Of a DNA stretch of 28,635 bases, positions 8,415 through 18,179 are shown piece by piece. The DNA is from DATCZB01 sp035513215 (lineage in GTDB: Bacteria; Pseudomonadota; Gammaproteobacteria; Steroidobacterales; Rariloculaceae). The stretch spans positions 1 through 28,635 of the forward strand of contig DATKCK010000063.1 of NCBI GenBank assembly GCA_035513215.1, given 5' to 3'. Position numbers and translations under genes: made by a program. A model generated the notes under the pieces. It was not told where the DNA came from and did not search any database. It was given only the letters and a program-made list of their open reading frames with translations. Numbering within the stretch: position 1 is the stretch's first letter; each line of letters begins with the position of its first letter.

Positions 8415-8415
<1 letters not shown>
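7777..8415 (+). CDS. qseG: QseG/YfhG-like lipoprotein
   Basis: A 212-residue lipoprotein encoded between kinase and regulator. The start ATG at 7777 overlaps the kinase end by 8 bases; the reading frame is open further upstream but only as kinase antiphase sequence. The signal peptide ends in the lipobox TLAGC (Cys17). The middle is helical, and the C-terminus is a coiled coil (AENEALRRELESATAMLDAI) ending in TNIERSISE, the C-terminal pattern seen in proteins encoded beside GlrK kinases. In enterobacteria QseG is an outer-membrane lipoprotein that binds the sensor kinase and adjusts its activity; a similar role is inferred here. The stop overlaps the regulator start as TAATG (8413-8417). Confidence 0.78.
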
Positions 8416-9779
<1,364 letters not shown>

Positions 9780-9784
9780 GCTGC

Positions 9785-9797
9785 GGGGTCTGACCCC
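9785..9797. repeat. GGGGTCTGACCCC palindrome between convergent regulators
   Basis: A perfect 6-bp-arm inverted repeat (GGGGTC, T, GACCCC) lies 5 bases after the glrR stop and 18 bases before the prsR stop, followed by ATTTCCCCCCC. The motif is widespread as a dispersed palindromic element in proteobacterial genomes (recalled). Here it could act as a bidirectional weak terminator, although no T tract follows. It is the only copy I found in the window. Confidence 0.55.
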
Positions 9798-9814
9798 ATT
9801 TCCCCCCCACTTCC

Positions 9815-11203
<1,389 letters not shown>

Positions 11204-11260
11204 AGAGGGGATGCTGCCACAGGGCGAAGTTGGGGCGAGTCGACCGGGGTCACAATAGTA

Positions 11261-12418
11261 CTAAGCCCCGAAAAATTCAGCGGTTTTCCGGGCGACGTAT
11301 TCGCGTTGCTCCTCTGTCAGCTCGGGATAGATCGGCAAGGCCAGCGTCTCGGCCGCGGCACGGCTCGATTCGGGGAAATCCCCGGCAACGTAGCCGAGGT
11401 AGCGGAAGCACTGCTGCGCATGCAGCGACAGCGGGTAATAGATCTCCGTCCCGATGCCGTTGTCGGCCAGGTGCTGTCTGAGCTCGTCGCGACGGGCGCA
11501 ACGGATGACGTACTGGTTATAGATGTGGCGCCCCGATCCGGCGTCTGGCGTCGTGACGAACTCCCCGAGATCGGCAAGGAGGCGGTCATAGTGCGCGGCA
11601 TTGGCCTGCCGCGCCGCCGTCCAGTCATCGAGATACTTAAGCTTCTCGAGCAGAACGACGGCCTGGATCGCGTCGAGGCGGAAGTTGCCGCCGATGACGG
11701 CGTGGTAGTACTTCGGTTCCCCGCCATGGACGCGCTTGATCCCCAACTGGTGAGCCAATTCATCGTCATTCGTCAGACACATGCCCGCGTCGCCGAAAGC
11801 CCCGAGATTCTTGGTCGGAAAAAAGGAAAGACAGCCGATGTCACCGAGGCCCCCGGCGCGCCGGCCGTCGCCGAGCTCGGCGCCGATCGCCTGCGCCGCA
11901 TCCTCGATGACGGCGAGACCGTGCCGGCGCGCGATCGCGAGAAACGCATCCATCTCGGCCATCTGGCCATAGAGGTGCACGGGGATCAGCGCGCGGATGC
12001 GCCCGCCCGTCGCGAGGTGGATCAGCGCGCCGTCACGTTCGTCGCATTCGGTCTCGATGAACCGGGCGACGGCGTCCGGCGACAGATTGAACGTGACCGG
12101 ATCGATGTCGCAGAAAACGGGTCGCGCATTGAGTCGCGCGACCGTGCCCGCCGTCGCGAAGAAGGTATAGGGCGAGGTAATGACCTCGTCGCCCGGCCCG
12201 ATGTCGAGCGCCATCAGGGCGAGCAAGAGCGCATCGGTGCCGGACGAGACGCCGACACCGTGCTCCGCGTTCGAGTATCGCGCAATCGCCGCTTCGAGCT
12301 CGGCGACCCTGGGACCGAGAACGAACTGCTGCGTCTCGCAGAGATCGTTAATGGCGGACTGAATGGCGGTCTTGAGCGCCGCGTATTGCGAGCGCAGGTC
12401 GAGAAGCGGTACTTGCAT
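11261..12418 (-). CDS. DegT/DnrJ/EryC1/StrS sugar aminotransferase
   Basis: A 385-residue PLP-dependent aminotransferase that installs an amino group on a nucleotide-linked keto-sugar. From ATG 12418 (MQVPLLDLRSQY, the usual family N-terminus) the visible elements are SSGTDALLLAL, TSPYTFFATAGT, the PLP-contacting EDAAQAIGA, and the Schiff-base lysine K203 in SFFPTKNLGAFGDAG. HIYNQYVIR and IYYPLSLHAQ follow near the C-terminus, as in WecE/VioA/PglE-like enzymes. A TTG four codons upstream is possible but atypical. It probably supplies an amino sugar to a surface glycan. The 190-base region before it holds a promoter and a strongly structured RNA (see 12431-12611), so expression may be leader-controlled. 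Confidence 0.9.
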   Translation of the reverse strand: MQVPLLDLRSQYAALKTAIQSAINDLCETQQFVLGPRVAELEAAIARYSNAEHGVGVSSGTDALLLALMALDIGPGDEVITSPYTFFATAGTVARLNARPVFCDIDPVTFNLSPDAVARFIETECDERDGALIHLATGGRIRALIPVHLYGQMAEMDAFLAIARRHGLAVIEDAAQAIGAELGDGRRAGGLGDIGCLSFFPTKNLGAFGDAGMCLTNDDELAHQLGIKRVHGGEPKYYHAVIGGNFRLDAIQAVVLLEKLKYLDDWTAARQANAAHYDRLLADLGEFVTTPDAGSGRHIYNQYVIRCARRDELRQHLADNGIGTEIYYPLSLHAQQCFRYLGYVAGDFPESSRAAAETLALPIYPELTEEQREYVARKTAEFFGA

Positions 12419-12430
12419 CGAAGAAAACAA

Positions 12431-12611
12431 TGATTGAGGGCTGCGCTGACAGACCTAATGCCTAAGGAAACCGCCGCCGACACGCGGGACTACCCAATGG
12501 CTTCCAACAGCTTTCGAGCCTGCCAGCGCGCCCCCAAAAAAGGTGGGCCGGGTCGCCCTCAATTCTTGTGCCGGGGAGCATACAAGGCTCCTACCGATCC
12601 GCCAAGACCGA
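12431..12611 (-). ncRNA. Candidate structured small RNA or mRNA leader
   Basis: A non-coding stretch transcribed from an extended -10 at 12618-12626. The RNA would contain a hairpin GGAGC/GCTCC (12591-12575), a small hairpin GGGC/GCCC (12558-12545) followed by ACC and six T (12541-12536), and a long-range helix. In the helix GGGGGC plus GCGCTGGCAG (to 12520) pairs with CTGTCAGCGC (12452-12443), then a bulged A and GCCCTC: about 16 pairs. Two of these pairs are G-U on this strand and would be A-C mismatches on the other, which supports minus-strand transcription. After the helix comes AATCATTGTTTTCTT, a U-rich possible 3' end. GGGGGC can alternatively pair with the upstream GCCCACC, so two folds compete. 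Either a stand-alone RNA of about 180 bases or the leader of the aminotransferase; I do not recognise the family. Confidence 0.5.
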
Positions 12612-12617
12612 AAAGTG

Positions 12618-12626
12618 ATTATAACA
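12618..12626 (-). promoter_or_regulatory. Extended -10 promoter (TGTTATAAT)
   Basis: On the minus strand TGTTATAAT is a perfect extended -10 (TG, one base, TATAAT), in AT-rich DNA just past the stop of the pseudokinase gene. No convincing -35 is visible, as expected for extended -10 promoters. It would start transcription near 12611 and read into the structured RNA and the aminotransferase. Confidence 0.6.
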
Positions 12627-12637
12627 AAATCAAAGGG

Positions 12638-14569
12638 TTATCTTGGACTGTTGTCGTCGTCCTCGATAACCACGCCGATCGTTGCGATCAGCTCGACGCG
12701 GCCCGACCCCGGAACCAGCTGTCCGATGCTGACGAGAAAGCCTTCCGGCGGCTCGGCCAGGCCGTCGTCGACGAGTGGAACGTAGAGGGTCAGGGTCTCG
12801 ACACCGGGCTCGAAGACCTCGGTTTGCTGCCCGAAGTCGGCGTAGTCCTCGCCGGCCAGGGCCGTGTCCTCGGTGGTCCACCAGACGATTGTGGCGCGCC
12901 TGCCGATGCCGCCCTCGCGGTTGACCGTGATGGCGGCAGCGCCACCGCCCTCTTCGGCGCGAAAGGGGCCCTCGGCGAATGCGAAGCGAGAGGGCTCAGG
13001 CGTAACAGGCGGTGCCGCGAGCTGCGGTTCGGGCGCGATTTCGGTCTCTTCCGCGACGGCGGACTCCGGAATCGCTTCGGCCCGCGCAACCCCATCGGCG
13101 TCCGGAATCGTTTCGGGTGCTGCCGACACATCGACGCGAGCCACCTCGCCGCTCGACGCAACTGACGCTCCGTCGGCAATGCCGTCACCGGCACCATCGC
13201 TTGCAGCGTCGCGGACGCCATCGCCGCGGACTCCATCGCCGCGGACTCCATCGCCGCGGACTCCATCGCTTGCAGCGTCACGGACGCCCTCGCTAGCCCT
13301 GTCGCCGCCTGCGATCACATCGATGCCGACGGCCGTGAGCCGCTCGACGACGACGTCCCGAATCGGAATCTGATAGACCCAGACGACCGCCGCGAGAAAA
13401 CCGACGACAGCCGCGCCAAATGCCGGCCAGAACCAGCCGCCGCGACGGGGCTCCGGCGGCGGTGCGATAGCGAGCCTGTCCCGTGCCGTCGTGATCAATG
13501 GCGCCTCGCCGTCGGCCGGCTTCGCGGCCCTGGCCGGCAGCGGGGGCGGCTCGGATCCGCCTGGCCGCGCCAATCCGCTCGACCGCGCCAATCCGCTCGG
13601 CCGCTCCGATCCGCTCGGCCGCTCCGACCCGCTCGGCCGCTCCGATGCGCGCAGCCTTTCGGCGCCCGAGATACCGAGGTCGAGCAGAAGGACGGCGACG
13701 CTCGCCGTCCGCTCCTCGCGCGCCGTCGCAAGACCGCGCGCGAGCGCCTGCCAGCGCACGGGCGACAACTCCTCGACCACGGCGGGTGCGAGCCCGAGCC
13801 GGCGCGCCTCGGCGTCGGTCGCGTAGTTATAGGGATGCCGGCCGGTCAGGAGCTCGTAGGTCAGACAGGCAAGCCCGAAAACGTCGTCGGCCGGATCCGG
13901 CGCGCTCGCTTTGCGCGAGTCCGGCACGCTTTCGGCGGGCAGGCCCGACGGCGGCAGGGCCGGAACGATATCGAGAAGCTTCACCTCGTAGTCATCTGTC
14001 ACGAAGACCGCGCTCGGTGTCACGGCGCCATGAACCATCCCCTTGGCGTGCAGATACGAAAGCGCGTCGCCGACCGAGCGGACGATCGGCATCGCCTCGC
14101 GCACGGGCAGCGCGCCGGCATCATCGACGATGAACCGCAGGGAAGCGCCCTCGAGGCGTTCCATGACGAGATACCAGGTCTTCCAGTCGCGGCCGAGCGC
14201 ATCGAGCGTGACGACGTTGCGATGCGGCCCGGACCTGAGCGCCGCGTAGCCGCGCCTGAGCTTGTCGATCAGCGCAAGATCGCCGGCGATCCGGCGGTCG
14301 AAAAGCTGAAGCGCGACGAGCTGCTCGATGCTGCTTTCGGGCCCGGCGTCGATGCGGGCTTCGTAGATTTCGCCGAGGCGCCCGCTGCCGAGGCGTCCGA
14401 GCAGGCGGAAACGTCCGTCAATGAGATTGCCGGCGCGCCGTCCCGGATCGCCGCCACCAGCATCACCGCCGTCCTCGGCCTGCGCAGGCCCGACGCGGCC
14501 GCTGTCGCCTTGCCGGAGAAGCTGCCGACGGCGTCGTGAAAGGGTGTCCGTGGGGAATTCGTCGCTCAT
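12638..14569 (-). CDS. Membrane-anchored pseudokinase with Calx-beta-like domain
   Basis: A 643-residue protein with a Hanks-type Ser/Thr kinase fold (about 50-300), a low-complexity linker, one transmembrane helix (about 379-399) and a C-terminal extracytoplasmic Calx-beta-like domain (about 528-637; ITVNREGGIGRRATIVWWTT, then AGEDYADFG and VEDDDN-like VIEDDDN). The glycine loop LGRLGSGRLGEIYEA (58-72) is kept. The ATP lysine of VAxK is Gln88 (LVALQLF), the HRD catalytic loop reads H180-G-A with no Asp and no Asn, and DFG reads D200-I-V. It should therefore be a pseudokinase with a scaffolding or sensing role. The helix-F Asp region DDVFGLACLTYELLTG is retained. The linkers carry DNA tandem repeats. 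Start ATG 14569, without a clear ribosome-binding site. Confidence 0.85.
   Translation of the reverse strand: MSDEFPTDTLSRRRRQLLRQGDSGRVGPAQAEDGGDAGGGDPGRRAGNLIDGRFRLLGRLGSGRLGEIYEARIDAGPESSIEQLVALQLFDRRIAGDLALIDKLRRGYAALRSGPHRNVVTLDALGRDWKTWYLVMERLEGASLRFIVDDAGALPVREAMPIVRSVGDALSYLHAKGMVHGAVTPSAVFVTDDYEVKLLDIVPALPPSGLPAESVPDSRKASAPDPADDVFGLACLTYELLTGRHPYNYATDAEARRLGLAPAVVEELSPVRWQALARGLATAREERTASVAVLLLDLGISGAERLRASERPSGSERPSGSERPSGLARSSGLARPGGSEPPPLPARAAKPADGEAPLITTARDRLAIAPPPEPRRGGWFWPAFGAAVVGFLAAVVWVYQIPIRDVVVERLTAVGIDVIAGGDRASEGVRDAASDGVRGDGVRGDGVRGDGVRDAASDGAGDGIADGASVASSGEVARVDVSAAPETIPDADGVARAEAIPESAVAEETEIAPEPQLAAPPVTPEPSRFAFAEGPFRAEEGGGAAAITVNREGGIGRRATIVWWTTEDTALAGEDYADFGQQTEVFEPGVETLTLYVPLVDDGLAEPPEGFLVSIGQLVPGSGRVELIATIGVVIEDDDNSPR
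13219..13263 (-). repeat. Three perfect 15-bp tandem repeats inside the pseudokinase gene
   Basis: The unit CATCGCCGCGGACTC (plus strand) occurs three times in a row without change, and a partial CATCGC follows. It encodes the repeated pentapeptide GVRGD in the extracytoplasmic linker. The array is flanked by near-identical 20-bp copies (GCTTGCAGCGTCGCGGACGC before it; one change after it). In-frame repeats of this kind vary easily in copy number. Confidence 0.85.
13565..13654 (-). repeat. Five degenerate 18-bp tandem repeats inside the pseudokinase gene
   Basis: Units begin at 13565, 13583, 13601, 13619 and 13637, with consensus CCGCTCCGATCCGCTCGG. The first two carry CGCCAA in place of CTCCGA, and the last is only partly conserved. 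They encode hexapeptides such as SERPSG and LARSSG in the cytoplasmic linker between kinase fold and membrane helix, so linker length can change in frame. Confidence 0.8.
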
Positions 14570-14709
14570 AGCCGTGGCGAGGATCGCAACGCGGAGGCTT
14601 CGACCACCACGCCCCGATCGCTCCGCCGAATCGTCCTTGCGCCTGATGTAGCGGTTGCGTCGAGTTTACCCCAGCTTCGACCGAGCGCGCGTGATGTCGC
14701 CGAAAAGCG

Positions 14710-15741
14710 TCACGGACGGATCAGAGCTTCGAGCTCGTTCCTCGTCGTCTCCGAGAGCTTCGCGAAGCCCGCGCGAAGTGCGTCCACGAACTTGCGCGGC
14801 TGCTCGAGCGCCGCCCGCCAGGCCCCACGCAAATCGCCGGGCCGGTCGCGCAGCAGCACCCGGAGGAGCGGCTCGGCCTGGTCGATGTCCTTCAAGGCCT
14901 TGCTTTGAAAGGCGGGCGAGCGGCGATTCGCAATGACGAGCTTGTTGAATGCGAATCGTGCCGGCGATGGAACGTTGATCAGGAGACCCGCCTTGGCGAC
15001 GATGACCGCGGCTTGCACGTCCTCGAGCACGTACTCGAGGTACCGTACCGGCTCCGCGTAAGCGTTGAGCGAGCGAATATGCACCGGATCGGCCGAAGTG
15101 CGGCCTTGCATAGGTGTCAGCAGATCCACGCTCAGCTGCCGGCCGCGGATGCGAAATCGCGTGGAAGGGGAACCGCGATCGAGCGCCGGCACTTCGACGA
15201 AGCCAAGCTCGGAATCCATGATGGCCCGCCGCAGGTCGACTTCGCGATCCGACATGCCGATGGCCAGGTGCCGTTCCGCGCCGAGATCGACGTCCTGTGT
15301 ACGCGTCAATTCCGAAGACCAGCGAACGCCGAGCATGTTGCCGTACTGCGCGAACACGTGCGAGCCGACCAAAGTCCCGCCGGCCAGAAACACTCCAGCG
15401 CGCTCGAGGACCTCGAACAGCCGGGCATCGATTCCGCTCACGGCGAAGGCGCCGCCTTCGATCAGCATCGACACCAGCTGCTCGCGTGACGCCAGATCGG
15501 GCTTGGCCGATTGCCATAGCGCCTCTTCGTTCCCGATCAGCTCGCGGATTTCGACCGTGTCGGGCCCCAGGTAGTGCTGAGTCTTGCGGCTGCCCACGGT
15601 TAGCTGCAAGTACCAGTGCCTGCTGCCCTTGATGCGCTTGCTGACGAAAGACAGGCCGCGGCCGCTCGGCGCCGCGCCGTGCAGGCATTGGGACAGAAGC
15701 TGCGCATACAGCAAGCGCGTGGTTTCGGGCAAATAGTCCAC
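14710..15741 (-). CDS. GSU2403-like nucleotidyltransferase-fold protein
   Basis: A 343-residue protein resembling the GSU2403 family (polymerase-beta-type nucleotidyltransferase fold), sometimes compared with AbiEii-like toxins. The N-terminal half has a basic beta-rich patch (SKRIKGSRHWYLQLTVGSRK) and helices that could bind nucleic acid. The nucleotidyltransferase core has AGGTLVGSHVF (120-130), the metal-binding pair Asp150/Asp152 in TRTQDVDLG, and a third acid Asp206 in LSVDLLTP, so the active site looks intact. GTG at 15741 is chosen because GAGG lies 6 bases upstream. The gene stands alone under a promoter covered by a perfect palindrome, suggesting tight or self-regulation. No antitoxin-like partner is adjacent. 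Function unknown; nucleotide transfer to RNA, protein or a small molecule is inferred from the fold. Confidence 0.7.
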   Translation of the reverse strand: MDYLPETTRLLYAQLLSQCLHGAAPSGRGLSFVSKRIKGSRHWYLQLTVGSRKTQHYLGPDTVEIRELIGNEEALWQSAKPDLASREQLVSMLIEGGAFAVSGIDARLFEVLERAGVFLAGGTLVGSHVFAQYGNMLGVRWSSELTRTQDVDLGAERHLAIGMSDREVDLRRAIMDSELGFVEVPALDRGSPSTRFRIRGRQLSVDLLTPMQGRTSADPVHIRSLNAYAEPVRYLEYVLEDVQAAVIVAKAGLLINVPSPARFAFNKLVIANRRSPAFQSKALKDIDQAEPLLRVLLRDRPGDLRGAWRAALEQPRKFVDALRAGFAKLSETTRNELEALIRP

Positions 15742-15755
15742 GGACGGCCTCGAGT

Positions 15756-15791
15756 GGTTATACGCAGTATAGTATAAAACTGCGTATAACC
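15756..15791. promoter_or_regulatory. Palindromic operator over a -10 box
   Basis: Perfect 13-bp arms, GGTTATACGCAGT (15756-15768) and ACTGCGTATAACC (15779-15791), surround the 10-bp spacer ATAGTATAAA. On the minus strand the spacer holds TATACT (15776-15771), a good -10, with CTTGCG or TTGCGG as a poor, closely spaced -35. Transcription would start inside the left arm about 22 bases before the GTG of the nucleotidyltransferase-fold gene. A bound dimer here would block the promoter. Confidence 0.78.
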
Positions 15792-15801
15792 CGCAAGCGT
15801 C

Positions 15802-16404
15802 TCAGGTCCGTGCAAGCGCCCCCAAGACCTCGCGGCGGCCCGCCTCGGTATTGACACTGACGATTCGATCGGGCTCGGGCGGCGCGAGAATCTCGACATC
15901 GGCGGCCTCGAGCAGGTCGCGCAGCGACGGACTGGCGCCCCCGCGCGCGGCATCGATCAGGCCACGGCGCAGGCCCGGCTCCCAGATCGTGCAGAGCGGC
16001 TCGAGCACGCCGTCGGGATGCACGTACGCGGTCGCGGCCTTGCCGGGATTGCGCCTGCCGGCGAGATCCGCGAGCAGCGAGGCATCCACGAGCGGCAGAT
16101 CGACGGCGAGCGCGAGCAGGGCCGCGTCGGGAAACGCCCTCCAGGCCGCGACGAGCCCGGCGGCGGGGCCGGCGACGGCACCGGAATCCTTAAGCAGCGG
16201 CAGCCCGCGGTAGGGATCACGGCTGGCCTGCCGCGGATTGACGGAGACGAAGACACGAGCGCAGTGCGCCGACAGCAGCCGATGGCAGTGCTCGGCCTGC
16301 GGCAGGCCGTGATAGTCGATCGCGCCCTTGTCGCGGCGCATGCGGCGGCTCTCGCCGCCCGCGACAACGAGACCGACGAGCTCGGGCGCGCGCCGGCTGT
16401 TCAC
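15802..16404 (-). CDS. mobA: Molybdenum cofactor guanylyltransferase (MobA-like)
   Basis: A 200-residue nucleotidyltransferase of the MobA type, which adds GMP to molybdopterin to form the bis-MGD cofactor in the cytoplasm. The N-terminal signature LVVAGGESRRMRRDKG (12-27, Lys26) matches the LAGGxSxRMGxDK pattern, with Arg replacing the usual Gly after RM. It also shows LLKDSGAVAGPAAGL (the usual D...G-P-L-xG loop) and ALAVDLPLVD, equivalent to the D-x-P metal site. Length is normal. The start is GTG at 16404 with no clear ribosome-binding site. It is a single gene, with no other moa/mob genes nearby. A MobA-like NTP transferase with another substrate (for example MocA type) is the main alternative. 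Confidence 0.82.
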   Translation of the reverse strand: MNSRRAPELVGLVVAGGESRRMRRDKGAIDYHGLPQAEHCHRLLSAHCARVFVSVNPRQASRDPYRGLPLLKDSGAVAGPAAGLVAAWRAFPDAALLALAVDLPLVDASLLADLAGRRNPGKAATAYVHPDGVLEPLCTIWEPGLRRGLIDAARGGASPSLRDLLEAADVEILAPPEPDRIVSVNTEAGRREVLGALART

Positions 16405-16583
16405 GGCGCCGCAGCGGCTGGGCGACCTTGCCTAGCTTGATAGGACATTGGCGCTAATTGTACCGGGGCCGTTTGTTGCAACAGCAGTGAGATTCAGCCG
16501 TCGCTCCGGACCCGGCGCTGCCTTATACAGGGACTTTGGCGCCTGCGCTTCCTGCCTGTTGATCCATGGTGTATCTTATGTGT

Positions 16584-16787
16584 ATGGCACGCACAAACAT
16601 CGATATCGACGACGAGGCCTGCGCGCAGGTCATGCAGCTCTACCGCCTGGCGACCAAGCGAGAAGCGGTGAATTTCGCATTGCGCATGCTGGCGGCAGAA
16701 CCACTGAAGGTGGACGAGGCCCGCAGGCTACGGGGCACAGGCTGGGAAGGCGATCTCGCGGACATGCGGGCCAATCGCAGGCCGTGA
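16584..16787 (+). CDS. vapB: VapB-type antitoxin
   Basis: A 67-residue type II antitoxin from ATG 16584, whose N-terminus MARTNIDIDDEACAQVM is the usual family beginning. An in-frame ATG at 16566 would add six atypical residues. The ribbon-helix-helix-like N-terminus (ARTNIDIDDE, then LATKREAVNFALRML) binds operator DNA, and the C-terminal EARRLRGTGWEGDLADMR is the toxin-neutralising tail. The last codons overlap the toxin start (GTGA, 16784-16787). No ribosome-binding site precedes either ATG. TATCTT (16572-16577) lies where a -10 for a leaderless message starting at 16584 would be. Confidence 0.88.
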   Translation: MARTNIDIDDEACAQVMQLYRLATKREAVNFALRMLAAEPLKVDEARRLRGTGWEGDLADMRANRRP

Positions 16788-17167
16788 TCCTGATCGACAC
16801 GTCCGCCTGGATCGAATTCCTCCGCGACACGGGCTCGCCCGTCTGCGAGCGCGTCGATGAGCTGCTCGAGCACGAGATCGCAACCTGCGATGCCGTCCGC
16901 ATGGAATTGCTGGCCGGCGCGCGCGACGAGGAACATCTCCAGCAGTTGCGACGGCTTCTCGCGCGCGCGTCCTTACTGCCGACCGAGCCCGGCGACTACG
17001 ACGCGGCGGCGGCGCTCTACCGTGGGTGCCGGCTGCAAGGCCATTCCGTTCGTAAGCTCATCGATTGCCTCATCGCCGCCGTTGCGATTCGCGCGAGCGT
17101 GCCGGTGCTTCATTTCGATGGCGATTTCGACACGCTGGCGAGATTCACGGAGGTGACGGTCGCGTGA
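16784..17167 (+). CDS. vapC: VapC PIN-domain ribonuclease toxin
   Basis: A 127-residue PIN-domain toxin, the RNA-cleaving partner of VapB. The reading frame is open far upstream, but the GTG at 16784 gives the classic N-terminus (M/V)ILIDTSAWIEFLR and the 4-bp overlap with vapB. The acidic metal-binding set is complete: Asp5, Glu41 (in VRMELL), Asp94 (in LIDCLIAA) and Asp112/Asp114 near the end (HFDGDFD). VapC toxins typically cut tRNA or rRNA; the target here is unknown. It ends 61 bases before the convergent sulfotransferase. Bicistronic with vapB and probably autorepressed by the VapBC complex. Confidence 0.92.
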   Translation: MILIDTSAWIEFLRDTGSPVCERVDELLEHEIATCDAVRMELLAGARDEEHLQQLRRLLARASLLPTEPGDYDAAAALYRGCRLQGHSVRKLIDCLIAAVAIRASVPVLHFDGDFDTLARFTEVTVA

Positions 17168-17228
17168 GATCCGGTCGCCGACAAGACTCGATGTAGTCGA
17201 GCGCCCGATCGAGCTCGCCCGTCACGGG

Positions 17229-18179
17229 CTACCAATCCAGGTCTCGACAGTAGCCTGCGTCCACCAAAGTCGACCCTGCGATCTTCTTGAAGGTTCTCTT
17301 CTGAGCAGGCGACCAGTCTTTCCAGCGATCGGTCGGACTGAAATCCTTTGGCTTTTCGATCGGGTCCCACCCGGTTCCCCTGGCCTTCGAAGGCACTACG
17401 GTCGAGGACCCCCTGACGGGCAGATCGCCAATCTTGTCGAAAGGATACGCTTCGGCATTGAGATCGAAAGCGTCGCAGGCGCTCGCTGCGAAGCTCTCAG
17501 GATCCTTGACGATCTGTTCGAACCGCGCAGACAGGAATCCATCCATTTTCGCACGGCGACTCTCGAAATCGAGAAGCACTCGCGCGCTGTCATTCCAGCG
17601 TTTACATACCTCACCGAAGCCTCTCTTTCTCTTAGGCCAGGTCTTGATTGTCGAACTGACCACATCTCTGCCGTCGCGCATCAGTAAGAGCAAATTTTCA
17701 AAGGGAAAAACGACATGGAACCAATTCAGGTAGCGTACGTTCGGTGCTTTCAGCAACATGCGCTTACCGTCGGGAACGAACGAATACAAATACGCAATCA
17801 GCGATGCTCCGAACAAGGGGAGGAAGTCGTGGCGTTCCATTCTCGCTTCGTTTCGCCGGTACATCCCTAAGAATTCTCCCTGCAGATCCCGAATGCCTCC
17901 CGCGAGCCCAAGAAAAGGAAACTCCCAGACATGGTTGGGATACGCATGCAAATCGGGATGCAACCGGAGCAACTCACCAGCGTATACCGTCCCCGATCTC
18001 GGCATAACGCCATGAATGATTATGGCTGGAGGACGTTCGCGGCCACGTATCGCCTTCGCGGCCTCGATCGCTCCCTCGCTGAGCTTTAGGGGATCAGACT
18101 CGAGATCGAACTCGCGCGAGTCACGGCGCGCTGAACCGAAGATACGCTTAAGAGGTCGTCCAATGGCCTTGAAGGTCAT
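17229..18179 (-). CDS. Sulfotransferase family protein 1
   Basis: A 316-residue PAPS-dependent sulfotransferase-like enzyme, which transfers sulfate to a carbohydrate or other hydroxyl acceptor. From ATG 18179 the 5'-phosphosulfate loop is HGVMPRSGTVYAGELL (about residues 56-71). The 3'-phosphate site is LLLLMRDGRDVVSSTIKTW (about 163-181), with the conserved Arg and Ser. The C-terminal part (KDWSPAQKRTFKKIAG) matches the family's end. The ATG overlaps the gltX stop (ATGA, 18176-18179), so it is translated from the gltX message although the functions are unrelated. Its codon use appears less GC-rich than gltX, suggesting later insertion. No signal peptide, so it is cytoplasmic. Acceptor unknown. 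Confidence 0.85.
   Translation of the reverse strand: MTFKAIGRPLKRIFGSARRDSREFDLESDPLKLSEGAIEAAKAIRGRERPPAIIIHGVMPRSGTVYAGELLRLHPDLHAYPNHVWEFPFLGLAGGIRDLQGEFLGMYRRNEARMERHDFLPLFGASLIAYLYSFVPDGKRMLLKAPNVRYLNWFHVVFPFENLLLLMRDGRDVVSSTIKTWPKRKRGFGEVCKRWNDSARVLLDFESRRAKMDGFLSARFEQIVKDPESFAASACDAFDLNAEAYPFDKIGDLPVRGSSTVVPSKARGTGWDPIEKPKDFSPTDRWKDWSPAQKRTFKKIAGSTLVDAGYCRDLDW

Noticed and set aside
12431..12611. Considered 6S RNA, SRP RNA, RNase P RNA and tmRNA for the structured segment
   Set aside because: Size and terminal helix would suit 6S RNA, but the closing helix encloses only 67 bases and I see none of the conserved sequence blocks of these RNAs, so the family is left open.
17168..17229. 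Possible terminator between vapC and the convergent sulfotransferase (GCCCGT, C, ACGGGC at 17217-17229)
   Set aside because: The palindrome is perfect but short, overlaps the sulfotransferase stop and has no T tract on either strand; kept only as a note.
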